Assembly (NCBI GenBank): GCA_021773815.1
Contig: JAJFJS010000086.1
Location: 1 to 64,000 of the forward strand
Direction of reading: 5' to 3'
Length of the DNA: 64,000 nt
Origin: Gammaproteobacteria bacterium
GTDB lineage: Bacteria; Pseudomonadota; Gammaproteobacteria; Steroidobacterales; GCA-2729495
The position numbers and the translations under genes were made by a program. Positions 51,289 through 61,251 of this stretch are shown here, one piece after another; the stretch's first letter is position 1, and each line of letters begins with the position of its first letter. The notes beneath the pieces are model-generated. The model did not search any database, was not told the DNA's origin, and saw nothing but the letters and a program-made list of their open reading frames with translations.

Positions 51289-52268
51289 ACCTGGCCTGCC
51301 TCATCGAACAGTGCGAGCGCGGCGAGGCAGGCGTGCCGATGCACCGCGCCGCGTTGCGGTCCGAGCGTTTGCCCGGGCAGGCGCAGGCCCCAGGGTTGCC
51401 CGGCTGTATCGGCGTCGACGACGCGTCGGGCCATCAGCGACAGGCGCTGCTCGCTATCGGCGGGGGCAAATGCCTGCCAGTCGATCCAGACCGGACTGTC
51501 GCTGGCGCCATCGTATTCGGTGATCAGCATTTCGCCCGTTCGCGCGAGCACTTTCCATGCAATGCGTTTGGGCGGGTCGCCGATGCGGTAGTGACGCAGG
51601 CCCGAGAAATCATCGTCGCCACTGGTGCGGCGTCCCGTCGTCGTGAGGCCCGTGCCGCCGGTCGCAGACATCGACGCCGCAGGCGCGGGTTGCGGATAGA
51701 CGATTTCGGTTAAGTCCATGTCGATCCATGTCCAGGCTCGAAACAACCCGAGCGGGTACCGGCAGGACACCGACAGACGCGGCAGGTGCAGCCATCCGCG
51801 ACGGCTCGTCGCGACGCGCTCGATCACGGTCTGGCGTGCGCCGGGCAGGAGTTGATCGCAGCGATCCGGCCGCGGGCCGCTGCCGAATTGCAGTTGCTCG
51901 CGCACATGGCTCGACGTGTTTTCGATGACGAAACTAAAGCGCGCGGTTTCCCCGTTGAATACGGGGTGGCTGCCGGCGAAATGTACGCAGACGTCCGCCA
52001 GGTTGCGGTGACAGTGATAGATGCTGATGATGCCGATCCCGGCCAGCAGGAACGTCAGGGCAAAGCCCATGTTGTTGTTGTAGTTCATCGAACCGAGCAG
52101 CATCGTGAATACGACGCCGGCAAAGATCAGTCCGGCCCGGGTCGGCAGGATGTAGATGCGTCGGCTGGCGAGGCGGACGGACGGCGGGTCGATGCCCTGC
52201 CGGCGCCGGGCCCAGGCCTGGACCTTGTTCTCGAACGTGCCCGCGAGGCGCCGCGCGATGGCGTTCAC
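51285..52268 (-). CDS. DUF58 family protein (MoxR partner)
   Basis: This 327-residue protein has two N-terminal membrane helices (about 40-85) and a DUF58 region marked by DFSGLRHYRIGDPPKRIAWKVLARTGEMLITEY. Such proteins act with MoxR ATPases and transglutaminase-like proteins. The GTG at 52268 overlaps the moxR stop by 4 bp, and the stop overlaps the start of the transglutaminase gene, so all three are coupled. Confidence 0.92.
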   Translation of the reverse strand: MNAIARRLAGTFENKVQAWARRRQGIDPPSVRLASRRIYILPTRAGLIFAGVVFTMLLGSMNYNNNMGFALTFLLAGIGIISIYHCHRNLADVCVHFAGSHPVFNGETARFSFVIENTSSHVREQLQFGSGPRPDRCDQLLPGARQTVIERVATSRRGWLHLPRLSVSCRYPLGLFRAWTWIDMDLTEIVYPQPAPAASMSATGGTGLTTTGRRTSGDDDFSGLRHYRIGDPPKRIAWKVLARTGEMLITEYDGASDSPVWIDWQAFAPADSEQRLSLMARRVVDADTAGQPWGLRLPGQTLGPQRGAVHRHACLAALALFDEAGQV

Positions 52269-53227
52269 GGCACCGGCACTGACTCGAGCACGAAGGCGGC
52301 GATATCCGGATCCGGATGACTCGCGTCGTTGCGGGTTCTGAGCCGGTGTCCGGCGACGGATGTGAAGACCGCCTTGATGTCTTCGGGCTGGACGCCGGTG
52401 TGACCACTGATCATCGCCCAGCATCGTGCGGCGTTAACGAGTGCCTGCGCGCCGCGCGGCGACAGGCCGAGGTCGATCTGCGGGGCATCGCGCGTGAAAC
52501 GCACCAGTGCCTGCGTATAGTCGAGTATCGCTTCGGAGGCGTGGATGTGTCGCGCTGCGTTCTGCATCGTGATGATTTCCTGCCGGGTCAGCGACGGCTC
52601 GAGGACCGCGAGCAGGTCGCGACGGTCCTGGCCGGTCAGCAGCTGGCGCTCGAGCGCTTCTTCCGGATAACCGAGGCCGATGCGCATCAGGAACCGATCG
52701 AGTTGTGATTCGGGCAGCGGAAACGTGCCGATCTGGTGCAGGGGATTCTGGGTCGCAATCACGAAAAACGGATCGGGCAGATCATAGGTGTTGCCGTCGG
52801 CGGTAACCTGCTGTTCTTCCATCGCCTCGAGCAGCGCGCTCTGCGCTTTCGGGGTTGCGCGATTGACCTCGTCGGCCAGCACGAGTTCGGCAAACAGCGG
52901 GCCTTCATGAAAACGGAAGGCTGCCTGTTCCTTCTCGAATACCGACACGCCGATGATGTCGGCAGGCAGCATGTCGCTCGTGAACTGAATGCGGCGATAG
53001 CCGAGGCCCAGCGCAATGGCGAGCGATCGCGCCAGCAGCGTCTTGCCGACGCCGGGAACGTCCTCGATCAGCAGATGCCCGCGGGCGAGCAGGCAGGTCA
53101 ACGCGAGGCGGATTTCGCGTTCCTTGCCGAGAATGATGCGCCCGACGTTTCCGGCGACCTTATCGGCCAGTTGCCTGGCCTGATCGAGCCTGTCGCGTTC
53201 GGGCACCAGTGCCAGTCTGTCAGTCAT
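52265..53227 (-). CDS. MoxR-type AAA+ ATPase
   Basis: This 320-residue AAA+ chaperone-like ATPase is the first of three coupled genes. Walker A is EDVPGVGKTLLARSLA, Walker B LVLADEVNRATPKAQSALLEAM, and the sensor region ATQNPLHQIGTFPLPESQLDRF is highly typical. A 20-bp palindrome lies 17-36 nt upstream of the start. Confidence 0.95.
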   Translation of the reverse strand: MTDRLALVPERDRLDQARQLADKVAGNVGRIILGKEREIRLALTCLLARGHLLIEDVPGVGKTLLARSLAIALGLGYRRIQFTSDMLPADIIGVSVFEKEQAAFRFHEGPLFAELVLADEVNRATPKAQSALLEAMEEQQVTADGNTYDLPDPFFVIATQNPLHQIGTFPLPESQLDRFLMRIGLGYPEEALERQLLTGQDRRDLLAVLEPSLTRQEIITMQNAARHIHASEAILDYTQALVRFTRDAPQIDLGLSPRGAQALVNAARCWAMISGHTGVQPEDIKAVFTSVAGHRLRTRNDASHPDPDIAAFVLESVPVP

Positions 53228-53243
53228 AACCTGTTATAACCTC

Positions 53244-53263
53244 AGGGCCTGTTAACAGGCCCT
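53244..53263. promoter_or_regulatory. Perfect 20-bp palindrome upstream of moxR
   Basis: AGGGCCTGTTAACAGGCCCT is fully self-complementary and lies 17 nt before the moxR start, in the gap after valS. It could be an operator or a compact hairpin that ends valS transcription. No T-run is present, which favours a protein-binding site or an mRNA hairpin. Confidence 0.5.
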
Positions 53264-53388
53264 AGGAAGCGCTGGGGGCCAGCCTCGGGCCGCATTGCGC
53301 GTCCGCGCATCTTGCCCGAACCGGGGGCGGAATGTGCGACCTGTGCCGCAGTTTCGTCCGTGTCTGTGTGGTGCGCGATCCCGACAGG

Positions 53389-56157
53389 TCAGTCCAGCGC
53401 GTCGAGGCGCGCCAGTTGCTCGTCGATCTGGCCGATTTCCTGCTCCATGCCCGCAAATTTCTGCTCTTCCTTCGCAATGACCTCGGCGGGCGCATTCGCG
53501 CGAAATTTTTCGTTGGCGAGTTTGCCGGCCACTCGCTGCAGCCCGGTGCTGACCCGTTCGCGGTTCTTGTTCAGTCGTGCGCGTTCGGCCGCGACGTCGA
53601 TGAGACCGGCCATCGGCACGAGGATCTTCATCGTGCCGAGCAGCGCCGTTGCCGAAGGCGGCGGGTCTTCTCCCGCGGGCAACACGGCGATGGTTTCCAG
53701 GCGGGCAAGTTCCATCAGGTAACGTTCGTGCTTGCCGAGCAGCGCCTGATCGTTTGCGTTCGCATCCTGCAGGAACACTGGTAGCGGCTTGCCCGGTGCG
53801 ATGTCCATCTCGCCGCGGATCTGGCGGATGCCGAGCACGAACCGCTGTACCCAGTCGAGTTCTCGCTCGGCGTCTTCGTCGCCGGGGAAATCAGTCGCCT
53901 CCGGGTACGGCTGGCGCATGATCGATGCACCGTCGGTCGTGCGGCCGGTAAACGGGGCGACGCGTTGCCAGATTTCCTCGGTGATGAACGGCACGAGCGG
54001 ATGCAGGCAACGCAGTAGTGTCTCCAGCACGGTGGTCAGCGTCGCCCTCGTTGCGGCCTTTTCGGCAGCGTCGCCTGCGCCCTGCAGGATCGGCTTGGAC
54101 AACTCCAGGTACCAGTCGCAGTATTCGTTCCAGGTGAACTCGTACAGGGCCCGGGTCGCCAGGTCGAGACGATACTGGCCGATCTGCATCGTGACCTCCG
54201 CGATGGTTTTGCCGAGCCGGGAGCGAATCCATCGATCGGGCAGGCTCGACGGCTCTGTTCCGGCGGCCGCGATCTCGGCGCCTTCGACATTGAGCAGGAC
54301 GTAGCGCGCCGCATTCCAAAGTTTGTTGCAGAAGTTTCGGTAGCCTTCGATGCGATTGAGATCGAAACGAATATCGCGCCCGTTGCTGGCCAGCGCCGCG
54401 AACGTAAAACGCAGCGCGTCGGTGCCGAATTCCGGGATGCCGTCGGGAAACTGTTTGCGCGTGGCCTCCTCGATTTTGGGCGCCAGGTGCGGCTGCATCA
54501 GCCCGGTCGTGCGCTTGGCGACCAGTGATTCGAGATCCGTGCCGTCGATCAGGTCGAGAGGATCGAGAACATTGCCCTTCGACTTGGACATTTTCTGGCC
54601 TTCCTGATCGCGGATCAGCCCGTGGATGTAGACCTCGCGGAACGGCACGTCGCCCATGAACTTGATGCCCATCATGATCATGCGCGCGACCCAGAAGAAG
54701 ATGATGTCGAACCCGGTGACCAGAACGCTGGTCGGATAGAACGTCTGCAGTTCCGGCGTTGCTGCCGGCCAGCCGAGCGTCGAAAACGGCCACAGCGCCG
54801 ACGAGAACCAGGTGTCGAGCACGTCCTCGTCCTGCCGCAGCGCGGTTTCTGCCGCGAGGCCGTGACGGGCGCGGACCTCGGCCTCGGTTCGACCGACGAA
54901 CACGTTGCCGTCGTCGTCATACCAGGCCGGAATCCGGTGTCCCCACCACAACTGCCGGCTGATGCACCAGTCCTGGATGTTGTGCATCCACTCGTAATAG
55001 GTCTTGTCCCAGTTCTCGGGGATAAAGCGAATGCGTCCGCTCTCCACCGCTTCGATCGCCGGCTTGGCGAGCGGCCCGGCACGGACGAACCATTGATCGG
55101 TTAAATACGGTTCGACAACTTCGCCGCTGCGGTCGCCGCGCGGCACCATGAGTTTGTGCGGATCGATGCGTTCGAGGAGACCGGCCGCATCGAGATCGGC
55201 GACGACGCGCTCGCGCGCCGCGTAACGGCCCAGGCCGCGGTAGGGCGCCGGTGCGTTCTCGTTGAGTGCGGCGTCGATCGTGAAAATATTGATCAGCGGC
55301 AGCGCATGGCGCGTGCCGACCTCGTAGTCATTGAAATCGTGGGCCGGCGTAATCTTGACGCAGCCGGTGCCGAACTCGGGATCGACATAGTCGTCGGCAA
55401 TGATCGGGATTTCGCGATCGGTCAGCGGCAGACGAATCGATTTGCCGACGAGGTCCGCGTAGCGCGGATCTTCCGGATGCACGGCGACTGCCGTGTCGCC
55501 GAGCATGGTCTCCGGACGGGTCGTCGCGACGACGACATGTGCACTGCCGTCCGCCAGCGGATAGCGGAAGTGCCACATATGGCCGTCTTCCTCGGCCGAC
55601 AGCACCTCCAGATCCGACAGTGCCGTGTGCAGCACCGGATCCCAGTTGACGAGCCGCTTGCCGCGGTAGATCAGACCTTCATCGTGCAGCCGCACGAAGG
55701 CTTCGATGACCGCCTGCGACAGACCTTCGTCCATCGTGAAGCGTTCGCGTGACCAGTCCACGGAACTGCCCATGCGTCGCAGTTGTTGCTGAATGGTGTT
55801 GCCCGACTGCTCTTTCCACTCCCAGACCCTGGCGAGAAACGCTTCGCGCCCGAGTTCGAGGCGCGACAGGCCCTGCGTTGCGAGTTGTCGTTCGACGACC
55901 ATCTGCGTGGCGATGCCGGCGTGGTCCGTGCCCGGCTGCCACAACGTACGGTCACCGCGCATGCGGTGATACCGGGTCAGCGCGTCCATGATCGTGTCCT
56001 GGAACGCGTGGCCCATGTGCAGCGTCCCGGTGACGTTCGGCGGCGGGATCATGATGCAGTAGGGGGCGCCGTCGCCGGCCGCTGAGAAATGCCCGGCCTG
56101 CTCCCAGCGATCGTACCAGCGACGCTCGATCGCTGCGGGTTGGTAAGTCTTGTCCAT
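53389..56157 (-). CDS. valS: Valyl-tRNA synthetase
   Basis: This 922-residue class I enzyme charges tRNA-Val. The HIGH-type motif is in [16 protein letters not shown] (about 37-52), KMSKS in [18 protein letters not shown] (about 522), with the editing domain between. The C-terminal 70 residues form a coiled coil ([20 protein letters not shown]), as expected. It is in the pepA-holC-valS series, 30 bp after holC. Confidence 0.97.
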   Translation of the reverse strand: MDKTYQPAAIERRWYDRWEQAGHFSAAGDGAPYCIMIPPPNVTGTLHMGHAFQDTIMDALTRYHRMRGDRTLWQPGTDHAGIATQMVVERQLATQGLSRLELGREAFLARVWEWKEQSGNTIQQQLRRMGSSVDWSRERFTMDEGLSQAVIEAFVRLHDEGLIYRGKRLVNWDPVLHTALSDLEVLSAEEDGHMWHFRYPLADGSAHVVVATTRPETMLGDTAVAVHPEDPRYADLVGKSIRLPLTDREIPIIADDYVDPEFGTGCVKITPAHDFNDYEVGTRHALPLINIFTIDAALNENAPAPYRGLGRYAARERVVADLDAAGLLERIDPHKLMVPRGDRSGEVVEPYLTDQWFVRAGPLAKPAIEAVESGRIRFIPENWDKTYYEWMHNIQDWCISRQLWWGHRIPAWYDDDGNVFVGRTEAEVRARHGLAAETALRQDEDVLDTWFSSALWPFSTLGWPAATPELQTFYPTSVLVTGFDIIFFWVARMIMMGIKFMGDVPFREVYIHGLIRDQEGQKMSKSKGNVLDPLDLIDGTDLESLVAKRTTGLMQPHLAPKIEEATRKQFPDGIPEFGTDALRFTFAALASNGRDIRFDLNRIEGYRNFCNKLWNAARYVLLNVEGAEIAAAGTEPSSLPDRWIRSRLGKTIAEVTMQIGQYRLDLATRALYEFTWNEYCDWYLELSKPILQGAGDAAEKAATRATLTTVLETLLRCLHPLVPFITEEIWQRVAPFTGRTTDGASIMRQPYPEATDFPGDEDAERELDWVQRFVLGIRQIRGEMDIAPGKPLPVFLQDANANDQALLGKHERYLMELARLETIAVLPAGEDPPPSATALLGTMKILVPMAGLIDVAAERARLNKNRERVSTGLQRVAGKLANEKFRANAPAEVIAKEEQKFAGMEQEIGQIDEQLARLDALD

Positions 56158-56187
56158 AAGAGAGGTGATGCGGCGGCGTGCCGGCGC

Positions 56188-56622
56188 CTAAAGTTTATGC
56201 GTATCGGGTTCGTAGCCGTTATCGCGATAGAAGGCGAAGCGCTCCCGGCCGGTGCGGCGACCGTCCGGGCTCGCGTCGATGATTTCGACAATGCGCGCGA
56301 ACTGATCGAAAAACGGCGGGATCGTGTCCGTCAGGTTGATCAGCAGGTCGCCGCCGACGGCGGCGCCGTCATCGTGACTGATCGTCACCGGCGCCGACAC
56401 TTCCGGCGTCGTGCCGGCGATCTCGTGCGGAATGAAACTGCCGCGCCGGAACGTCCACAGCAACTCGTCGAGTTCGCGGGCCTGTGCCGCGCCGGCGACA
56501 TGGGCATACGCGCGATGTTCGAGTTTGTAGGCCTTCTCCGTCAGCCGGCACGCAAACCGCAGGCGTGCGTCGGCGTTGACCTCAGGCAGCACGTAAAAAT
56601 CGACGCGGGGCAAATTCGACAC
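56188..56622 (-). CDS. holC: DNA polymerase III chi subunit
   Basis: This 144-residue protein of the clamp loader links it to SSB. VDFYVLPEVNADARLRFACRLTEKAY and the LLWTFRRGSFIPHE region with LLINLTDTIPPFFDQF match HolC. It lies between pepA (15 bp) and valS (30 bp), its usual place in gammaproteobacteria. Confidence 0.94.
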   Translation of the reverse strand: MSNLPRVDFYVLPEVNADARLRFACRLTEKAYKLEHRAYAHVAGAAQARELDELLWTFRRGSFIPHEIAGTTPEVSAPVTISHDDGAAVGGDLLINLTDTIPPFFDQFARIVEIIDASPDGRRTGRERFAFYRDNGYEPDTHKL

Positions 56623-56637
56623 GGGTCATCACAGGGT

Positions 56638-58122
56638 TTAATGGCGGTTCAGCAGGAACTCGCAGAGCAGGGGCACCGGCCGGCCGGTGCTGCCCTTGCG
56701 GCTGCCGGTCAGCCATGCGGTGCCGGCGATATCCAGATGTGCCCATTCGCTGTCGCCGACAAACTCGGCGAGAAACGCGCCGGCCGTGATCGTACCGGCG
56801 TCGCGCCCGCCGATATTTTGCAGGTCGGCGAAATTGCTCTTCAGCAACTCCTTGTATTCGTCGTCGAGTGGCAGGCGCCAGACCGGGTCGTCGGCGGCGT
56901 CGCCGGCCTTGAGCAGTGCATTGGACAATCCGTCCGAGTTCGACAGCAGTCCGCTGCGGTGCCGGCCCAGTGCGACAAGGCAGGCGCCGGTCAGCGTGGC
57001 GATATCGATGATCAGTTCGGGTTTGAATTTCTGCACATAGGTCAGGGCGTCGGCGAGGATGAGCCGGCCTTCGGCGTCCGTGTTCAGGACCTCGATGGTT
57101 TTTCCGGACATCGCCGTCACGACATCGCCCGGCTTGGTCGCCGTGCCGCTCGGCAGATTCTCGCAGGTCGGAATGATACCGACGAGGTTCAGCGCGGGTT
57201 TGAGTGTCGCTATTGCGTGAAAAACGCCGAGCACAGTCGCGGCGCCGCACATGTCGAACTTCATTTCGTCCATGGCCGGGCCGGGTTTAAGCGAGATGCC
57301 GCCCGAATCGAAGGTAATGCCTTTGCCGACCAGGGCGACCGGCTGGCGTGATTTCGCGGCGCCGTCATAGTGCAGCACGATGAGCTTGGCCGGTTCCGCC
57401 GTGCCGGCAGTGACCGACAGCAGCGATCCCATGCCGATCTTTTTCATGTCGGCTTCGTCCAGCACCTGAACACGCAGCTTGCTGTTGCCGCGTGCGATGC
57501 GCCGCGCTTCGGCGACGAGGTGGCCGGGCGTGCAGATATTTGCCGGCAGGTTGCCGAGCTCGCGCGACAGGGCTACGCCGCGGGCCGTCGCATCGCCGTG
57601 CTTGATGCCCTTGCGGATGGCCGTGCCCGTGGCGGTCGTGGCCGTCAGGCCGATCGATGTCTGCGCGATCGGCGGCTGTTCGTCGGTGGACTTGGTCGTC
57701 GTGTAGCGATAGGCGCCGTGGTGCCAGACCTCTACGGCGATGCGCGCGCGACGGTACATATCGGCGCCGGCGATGGCCTCTCCGTTCAGATAGGACACGG
57801 CCGTCTTGAGCCGGGTCTGGCGCAGCGAGCCGAACGCGACACGCACCGCCTTGCGATACTGCTTGCGGTCGAACTTGTCACGCTCGCCGCAGCCGATCAG
57901 CATGATCCGGTCGGCGCGCAGCGTCGGCGGCGCCTTGATCAGCAATGCATCGCCGACTTTGCCCGAGATGTCGCCGTCTTCGAGAAGCCCGGCGATCAAG
58001 CCGTCGGTGGCCGTATCGACGCGCCGCGTGGATGCCGGCAGTGGGCCCGATGCATACACGGGCAGGATCAAGCAAGCTGTTTTCTGTTCCGTCGCATGAC
58101 CCGTCTTGGCTTCAAACCGCAT
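56638..58122 (-). CDS. pepA: Leucyl aminopeptidase
   Basis: This 494-residue M17 di-zinc enzyme cleaves N-terminal residues from peptides. Metal ligands are in VGKGITFDSGGISLKPG, KFDMCGAA and NTDAEGRLILADAL. In E. coli, PepA is also a DNA-binding protein for cer recombination and carAB control; that cannot be judged here. It heads pepA-holC-valS, divergent from lptF. A second divergent M17 member is encoded at 10139-11692. Confidence 0.96.
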   Translation of the reverse strand: MRFEAKTGHATEQKTACLILPVYASGPLPASTRRVDTATDGLIAGLLEDGDISGKVGDALLIKAPPTLRADRIMLIGCGERDKFDRKQYRKAVRVAFGSLRQTRLKTAVSYLNGEAIAGADMYRRARIAVEVWHHGAYRYTTTKSTDEQPPIAQTSIGLTATTATGTAIRKGIKHGDATARGVALSRELGNLPANICTPGHLVAEARRIARGNSKLRVQVLDEADMKKIGMGSLLSVTAGTAEPAKLIVLHYDGAAKSRQPVALVGKGITFDSGGISLKPGPAMDEMKFDMCGAATVLGVFHAIATLKPALNLVGIIPTCENLPSGTATKPGDVVTAMSGKTIEVLNTDAEGRLILADALTYVQKFKPELIIDIATLTGACLVALGRHRSGLLSNSDGLSNALLKAGDAADDPVWRLPLDDEYKELLKSNFADLQNIGGRDAGTITAGAFLAEFVGDSEWAHLDIAGTAWLTGSRKGSTGRPVPLLCEFLLNRH

Positions 58123-58365
58123 AAGGACCTCCCGTTACCGCGATCGCGCGGCCGTCGTCACCATTGTCGTCGAACCATCGCCCGTTCGGACCGGACCTGC
58201 CTGAACCAGGGGTCGCTTGACCGAGGCGTTACCCGCAACCGAAGATAGCCGCACGGTCGATGCTCGCGTCGGCTAAAATGCGACAGTGTACTCGATTCCC
58301 GAAATTCTGGCGAAAGGACAAGGCTGTCAACGGCACGGTTTCCGGCCCGACCGATACTAAGTCAT

Positions 58366-59469
58366 ATGTCCAGAATTCTCAGTCGCTATATTCTCAGGGA
58401 AACGGCACAAACATGGATCGTCGTGACCGTGGTCCTGATGCTGATCTTGCTGACCAATCAGTTTGCCCAGGTCCTGGGTGATGCGGCCGCCGACAAATTG
58501 CCCAAAGATGCGCTATTCCGCGTCATGGGCCTGACGTCGATGCAATATCTGACGATCCTGATCCCGATCGGCCTGTTCCTGGCCGTCATGCTGGCGCTGG
58601 GGCGCCTGTACCGGGACAGCGAGATGGCCGCGCTGATGGCCTGCGGCATCGGGCCGGCGTCGTTGTACCGGCCGCTGCTGGCATTTTCCGCCTTGCTGGC
58701 GGCCTTCGTCGGCTGGCTGGCGCTCGTCGTGTCTCCCGATGCGATCCAGCAGGTCCAGATCATCGTGCAGGAGGCGCGGCAACGGGTGGACCTGCGCATC
58801 CTTGAGGCGGGCCGGTTCATCACTTTCGCCGATGCCGATGCCGTGATGTATGCCGAATCGATCACACCCGAAGGCGTGCTCGGCAACGTATTCGTGCAGC
58901 GGCACAAGGGTGCTGACGTCGAGGTCATCATCGCCCGGCGCGGCTGGCAGAGTGATTCGCCCGACGATTCCGTCAAGATCCTGAAGTTTGCGGACGGCCA
59001 GCGCTACGAAGGCCGGCCGGGCAGCCCGCGATTCGAGATCGTGTCGTTCGAGGAATACGGCATGCCGTTCGCGCTGCCGCCGCCCGGTCCGCCGAAACTC
59101 AAGCCCGAATCCCGTCCGTTGCTGGACCTGCTCGGCAGCGATAATCCGGCCGATCGTGCCGAGTTGCAGTGGCGAATGTCGGCGCCGTTGTCGGTGCTCG
59201 TGCTAATGTTTCTGGCCGTGCCGCTGAGTCGCAGCGCGCCGCGTCAGGGCCGCTACGGCGGACTCGCGGCCGGCATTCTCGTTTACATCATCTATGTCGA
59301 TCTGCTCGGCGCGGCCAAGGTCTGGGTCGAACGTGAACAGTCGCCGGCATTCATCGGTCTGTGGTGGGTGCATCTCGTGTTCCTCGCGGCGGGCGGCGTT
59401 CTGCTGGCGCGCCAGTTCGGCTATTTCAATCGTCTGTCGGCTTATCGCGGCACGGAAGTGACGACATGA
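58366..59469 (+). CDS. lptF: LPS export ABC transporter permease LptF
   Basis: This 367-residue permease has six membrane helices (three at each end) around a periplasmic beta-jellyroll domain and, with LptG and LptB, extracts lipopolysaccharide from the inner membrane. The N-terminal MSRILSRYILRETAQTW and the ELQWRMSAPLSVLVLMFLAVPLSRSAPRQGRY segment are typical. It is divergent from pepA and overlaps lptG by 4 bp. Confidence 0.96.
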   Translation: MSRILSRYILRETAQTWIVVTVVLMLILLTNQFAQVLGDAAADKLPKDALFRVMGLTSMQYLTILIPIGLFLAVMLALGRLYRDSEMAALMACGIGPASLYRPLLAFSALLAAFVGWLALVVSPDAIQQVQIIVQEARQRVDLRILEAGRFITFADADAVMYAESITPEGVLGNVFVQRHKGADVEVIIARRGWQSDSPDDSVKILKFADGQRYEGRPGSPRFEIVSFEEYGMPFALPPPGPPKLKPESRPLLDLLGSDNPADRAELQWRMSAPLSVLVLMFLAVPLSRSAPRQGRYGGLAAGILVYIIYVDLLGAAKVWVEREQSPAFIGLWWVHLVFLAAGGVLLARQFGYFNRLSAYRGTEVTT

Positions 59470-60533
59470 GAGTGATCCGCCGCTACCTGTTCCGGTCAAT
59501 CATCGGCATGATTGCGCTGGTCCTGGCTGTGCTGCTGGGACTTGCGGCGTTTATTGAGTTCGTGACCCAGCTCGACGAAATTGGCACGGGCAACTTCGGC
59601 ATCGTCCAGACCGTGATCTATACGCTGCTGAAACTGCCGAACCTTGCGAGCCAGATGTTGCCGATGGCGGTGTTGCTCGGTGCGCTGCTGGGACTTGGTG
59701 CGCTGGCGAACCATGGCGAACTCGTGATCCTGCGCGCGTCCGGTGTGTCGCTGCTCCGGCTGGCCGGGTCCGTGACCTGGACGGGCATCATCCTGACGCT
59801 GTTTGCGCTGGTGCTCGGCGAATATATCGGGCCGCCGCTGGACAACTATGCGCGGCAATACCGGGCCGAGGCGAAGCATTCGGATCAGGCCGTGTCGACC
59901 GGCCGCAGCGCATGGATTCGCGACGGCAATACGTTCGTGAACATCAGTCGCCTCGGCGAAGATTTCCGGCTCGGTGGCGTCTACCTGTACCGCATGGATG
60001 CGAACGGCCGGCTGTTGAGTATCGGCAGGGCGGACTCGGCCGGCATCGATGATGCCAACCGCTGGGTCCTGAGCAACTTCGAGGAGTCGACGTTCATCGA
60101 CGGCGGCGTCAAGACCGGCCAGTACCGGCGATCGACGCAGGCGAATAACCTGAGCGCCGACCTCGTCGGCCTGACGGTGATCCGGCCCGACAGCCTGACC
60201 GGCAGCGAGTTGTACCGGTATGTACAGTACCTTAAACGCAACGGACTCGATTCCCGTCGCTACGAGGTCGCGTTCTGGAGTCGCATCGCCGCGGCGGTGG
60301 CGGTTACGCCGATGTGCGTGCTGGCGTTGCCGTTCGTCTTCGGCCGCATGCGCCGCACGGGTTCAGGAGGCAGAATGCTGATCGGGCTGCTGGCCGGCCT
60401 CGTGTATTTCCTGGCCAGCCGGGCGTTGTCGGACGGCGGCCAGGTCTACGATCTCGATCCGCTGCTGGTTGCGTGGGCGCCGACGCTCGCGCTGTCAGTC
60501 GTGACGATTGCCTCACTGCTGCGCCCGCGCTAA
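59466..60533 (+). CDS. lptG: LPS export ABC transporter permease LptG
   Basis: This 355-residue partner of LptF has the same architecture. Typical segments are VIRRYLFRSIIGMI, LPNLASQMLPMAVLLGALLGLGALANHGELVILRASG and the late FGRMRRTGSGGRMLIGLLAG. The ATG at 59466 overlaps the lptF stop (ATGA). The frame remains open upstream inside lptF but without similarity. Its 3' end overlaps the convergent RDD gene by 4 bp. Confidence 0.95.
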   Translation: MRVIRRYLFRSIIGMIALVLAVLLGLAAFIEFVTQLDEIGTGNFGIVQTVIYTLLKLPNLASQMLPMAVLLGALLGLGALANHGELVILRASGVSLLRLAGSVTWTGIILTLFALVLGEYIGPPLDNYARQYRAEAKHSDQAVSTGRSAWIRDGNTFVNISRLGEDFRLGGVYLYRMDANGRLLSIGRADSAGIDDANRWVLSNFEESTFIDGGVKTGQYRRSTQANNLSADLVGLTVIRPDSLTGSELYRYVQYLKRNGLDSRRYEVAFWSRIAAAVAVTPMCVLALPFVFGRMRRTGSGGRMLIGLLAGLVYFLASRALSDGGQVYDLDPLLVAWAPTLALSVVTIASLLRPR

Positions 60534-60979
60534 CCCTTTTTCGGCAGCACAATGACGCGTGTACGCGCGATGCAGTCCGGCCAGGTGCGGCGCCGCGCAT
60601 CGATGAGCGCCCACCAGATACCGATGCCGAACAAGGCAATCGACGGGATCGCCGCGGCGAACCGGAGCAGGGCGCGGCCCGGTCGCAGCGCCTGCCCGGA
60701 TTCCCGTTCAATGCGCAGGCGCCAGGCACGCATGCCCAGCGTTTGCCCGCCGTAAACCCAGAAACCGACGAAGAACGTGCCGATTGTCGTGATGAGCAGT
60801 ATCCGGAGCAGCGGGTCGCCGGGCGGGATCGGTCCGCCGCCGCGCACGGCGATGACGATCGAGGTCGGTATCACGCACAGGGCCGCGACCAGCAGCGCAT
60901 CGTAGACCGCCGCGGCCAGTCGCCGCGGCAGCCCGGCAGTGACCGGCGTGGCGGGCGAAGCGTCGGGTGGCACCTTCAT
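60530..60979 (-). CDS. RDD family membrane protein
   Basis: This 149-residue protein has three or four helices. PRRLAAAVYDALLVA corresponds to the Arg-Asp-Asp stretch that names the family (here RRLAAAVYD), and GQTLGMRAWRLRIERESG is the conserved loop. RDD proteins are small membrane proteins of unclear, possibly transport-related function. It often sits after lptG in gammaproteobacteria. Confidence 0.86.
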   Translation of the reverse strand: MKVPPDASPATPVTAGLPRRLAAAVYDALLVAALCVIPTSIVIAVRGGGPIPPGDPLLRILLITTIGTFFVGFWVYGGQTLGMRAWRLRIERESGQALRPGRALLRFAAAIPSIALFGIGIWWALIDARRRTWPDCIARTRVIVLPKKG

Positions 60980-60999
60980 GAATGATTGGCATGAATGAT

Positions 61000-61074
61000 T
61001 GGCGCTCCCTACGAGAATCGAACTCGTGTTTCAGCCTTGAGAGGGCCGCGTCCTAACCGCTAGACGAAGGGAGC
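61000..61074 (-). tRNA. tRNA-Glu (anticodon CTC)
   Basis: The minus strand folds into a standard cloverleaf: 7-bp acceptor stem GCTCCCT/AGGGAGC, a D-arm with GTCTAGCGGTTAGGAC, anticodon loop CTCTCAA with anticodon CTC, and a T-arm with loop TTCGATT. The discriminator base is G and CCA is encoded at the 3' end (61002-61000). It decodes GAG. Glu isoacceptors with TTC are more usual in gammaproteobacteria; a CTC form fits a GC-rich genome. Confidence 0.93.
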
Positions 61075-61132
61075 GTAATAATAATGAATATTTTCAGGAT
61101 GTTAGAACATTTATCTTGATTAGTTCTAAGTC
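61075..61132 (-). promoter_or_regulatory. AT-rich upstream region of tRNA-Glu with small inverted repeat
   Basis: About 58 bp upstream of the tRNA are strongly AT-rich in contrast to the neighbouring DNA, with a TATTAT-like -10 stretch near the tRNA 5' end and a 7-bp inverted repeat (61102-61108 against 61123-61129). This fits a strong stable-RNA promoter with an UP-like element. The exact start cannot be fixed. Confidence 0.4.
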
Positions 61133-61251
61133 CTGCTTTCGCGGTCTATCGGCGCTGGCCGCGAAGCACGCGTATGGTAATCAGTTCGCCCGGCCAGTGG
61201 AAGCCGTGATGCGTCGATCGTGGCTCAGGCTGTTATGATACGCGGCTTGTT

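Noticed and set aside
49249-53227. MoxR/DUF58/transglutaminase trio as a new system
   Set aside because: The gene set and order are widespread in proteobacteria; only the upstream palindrome seemed worth noting.
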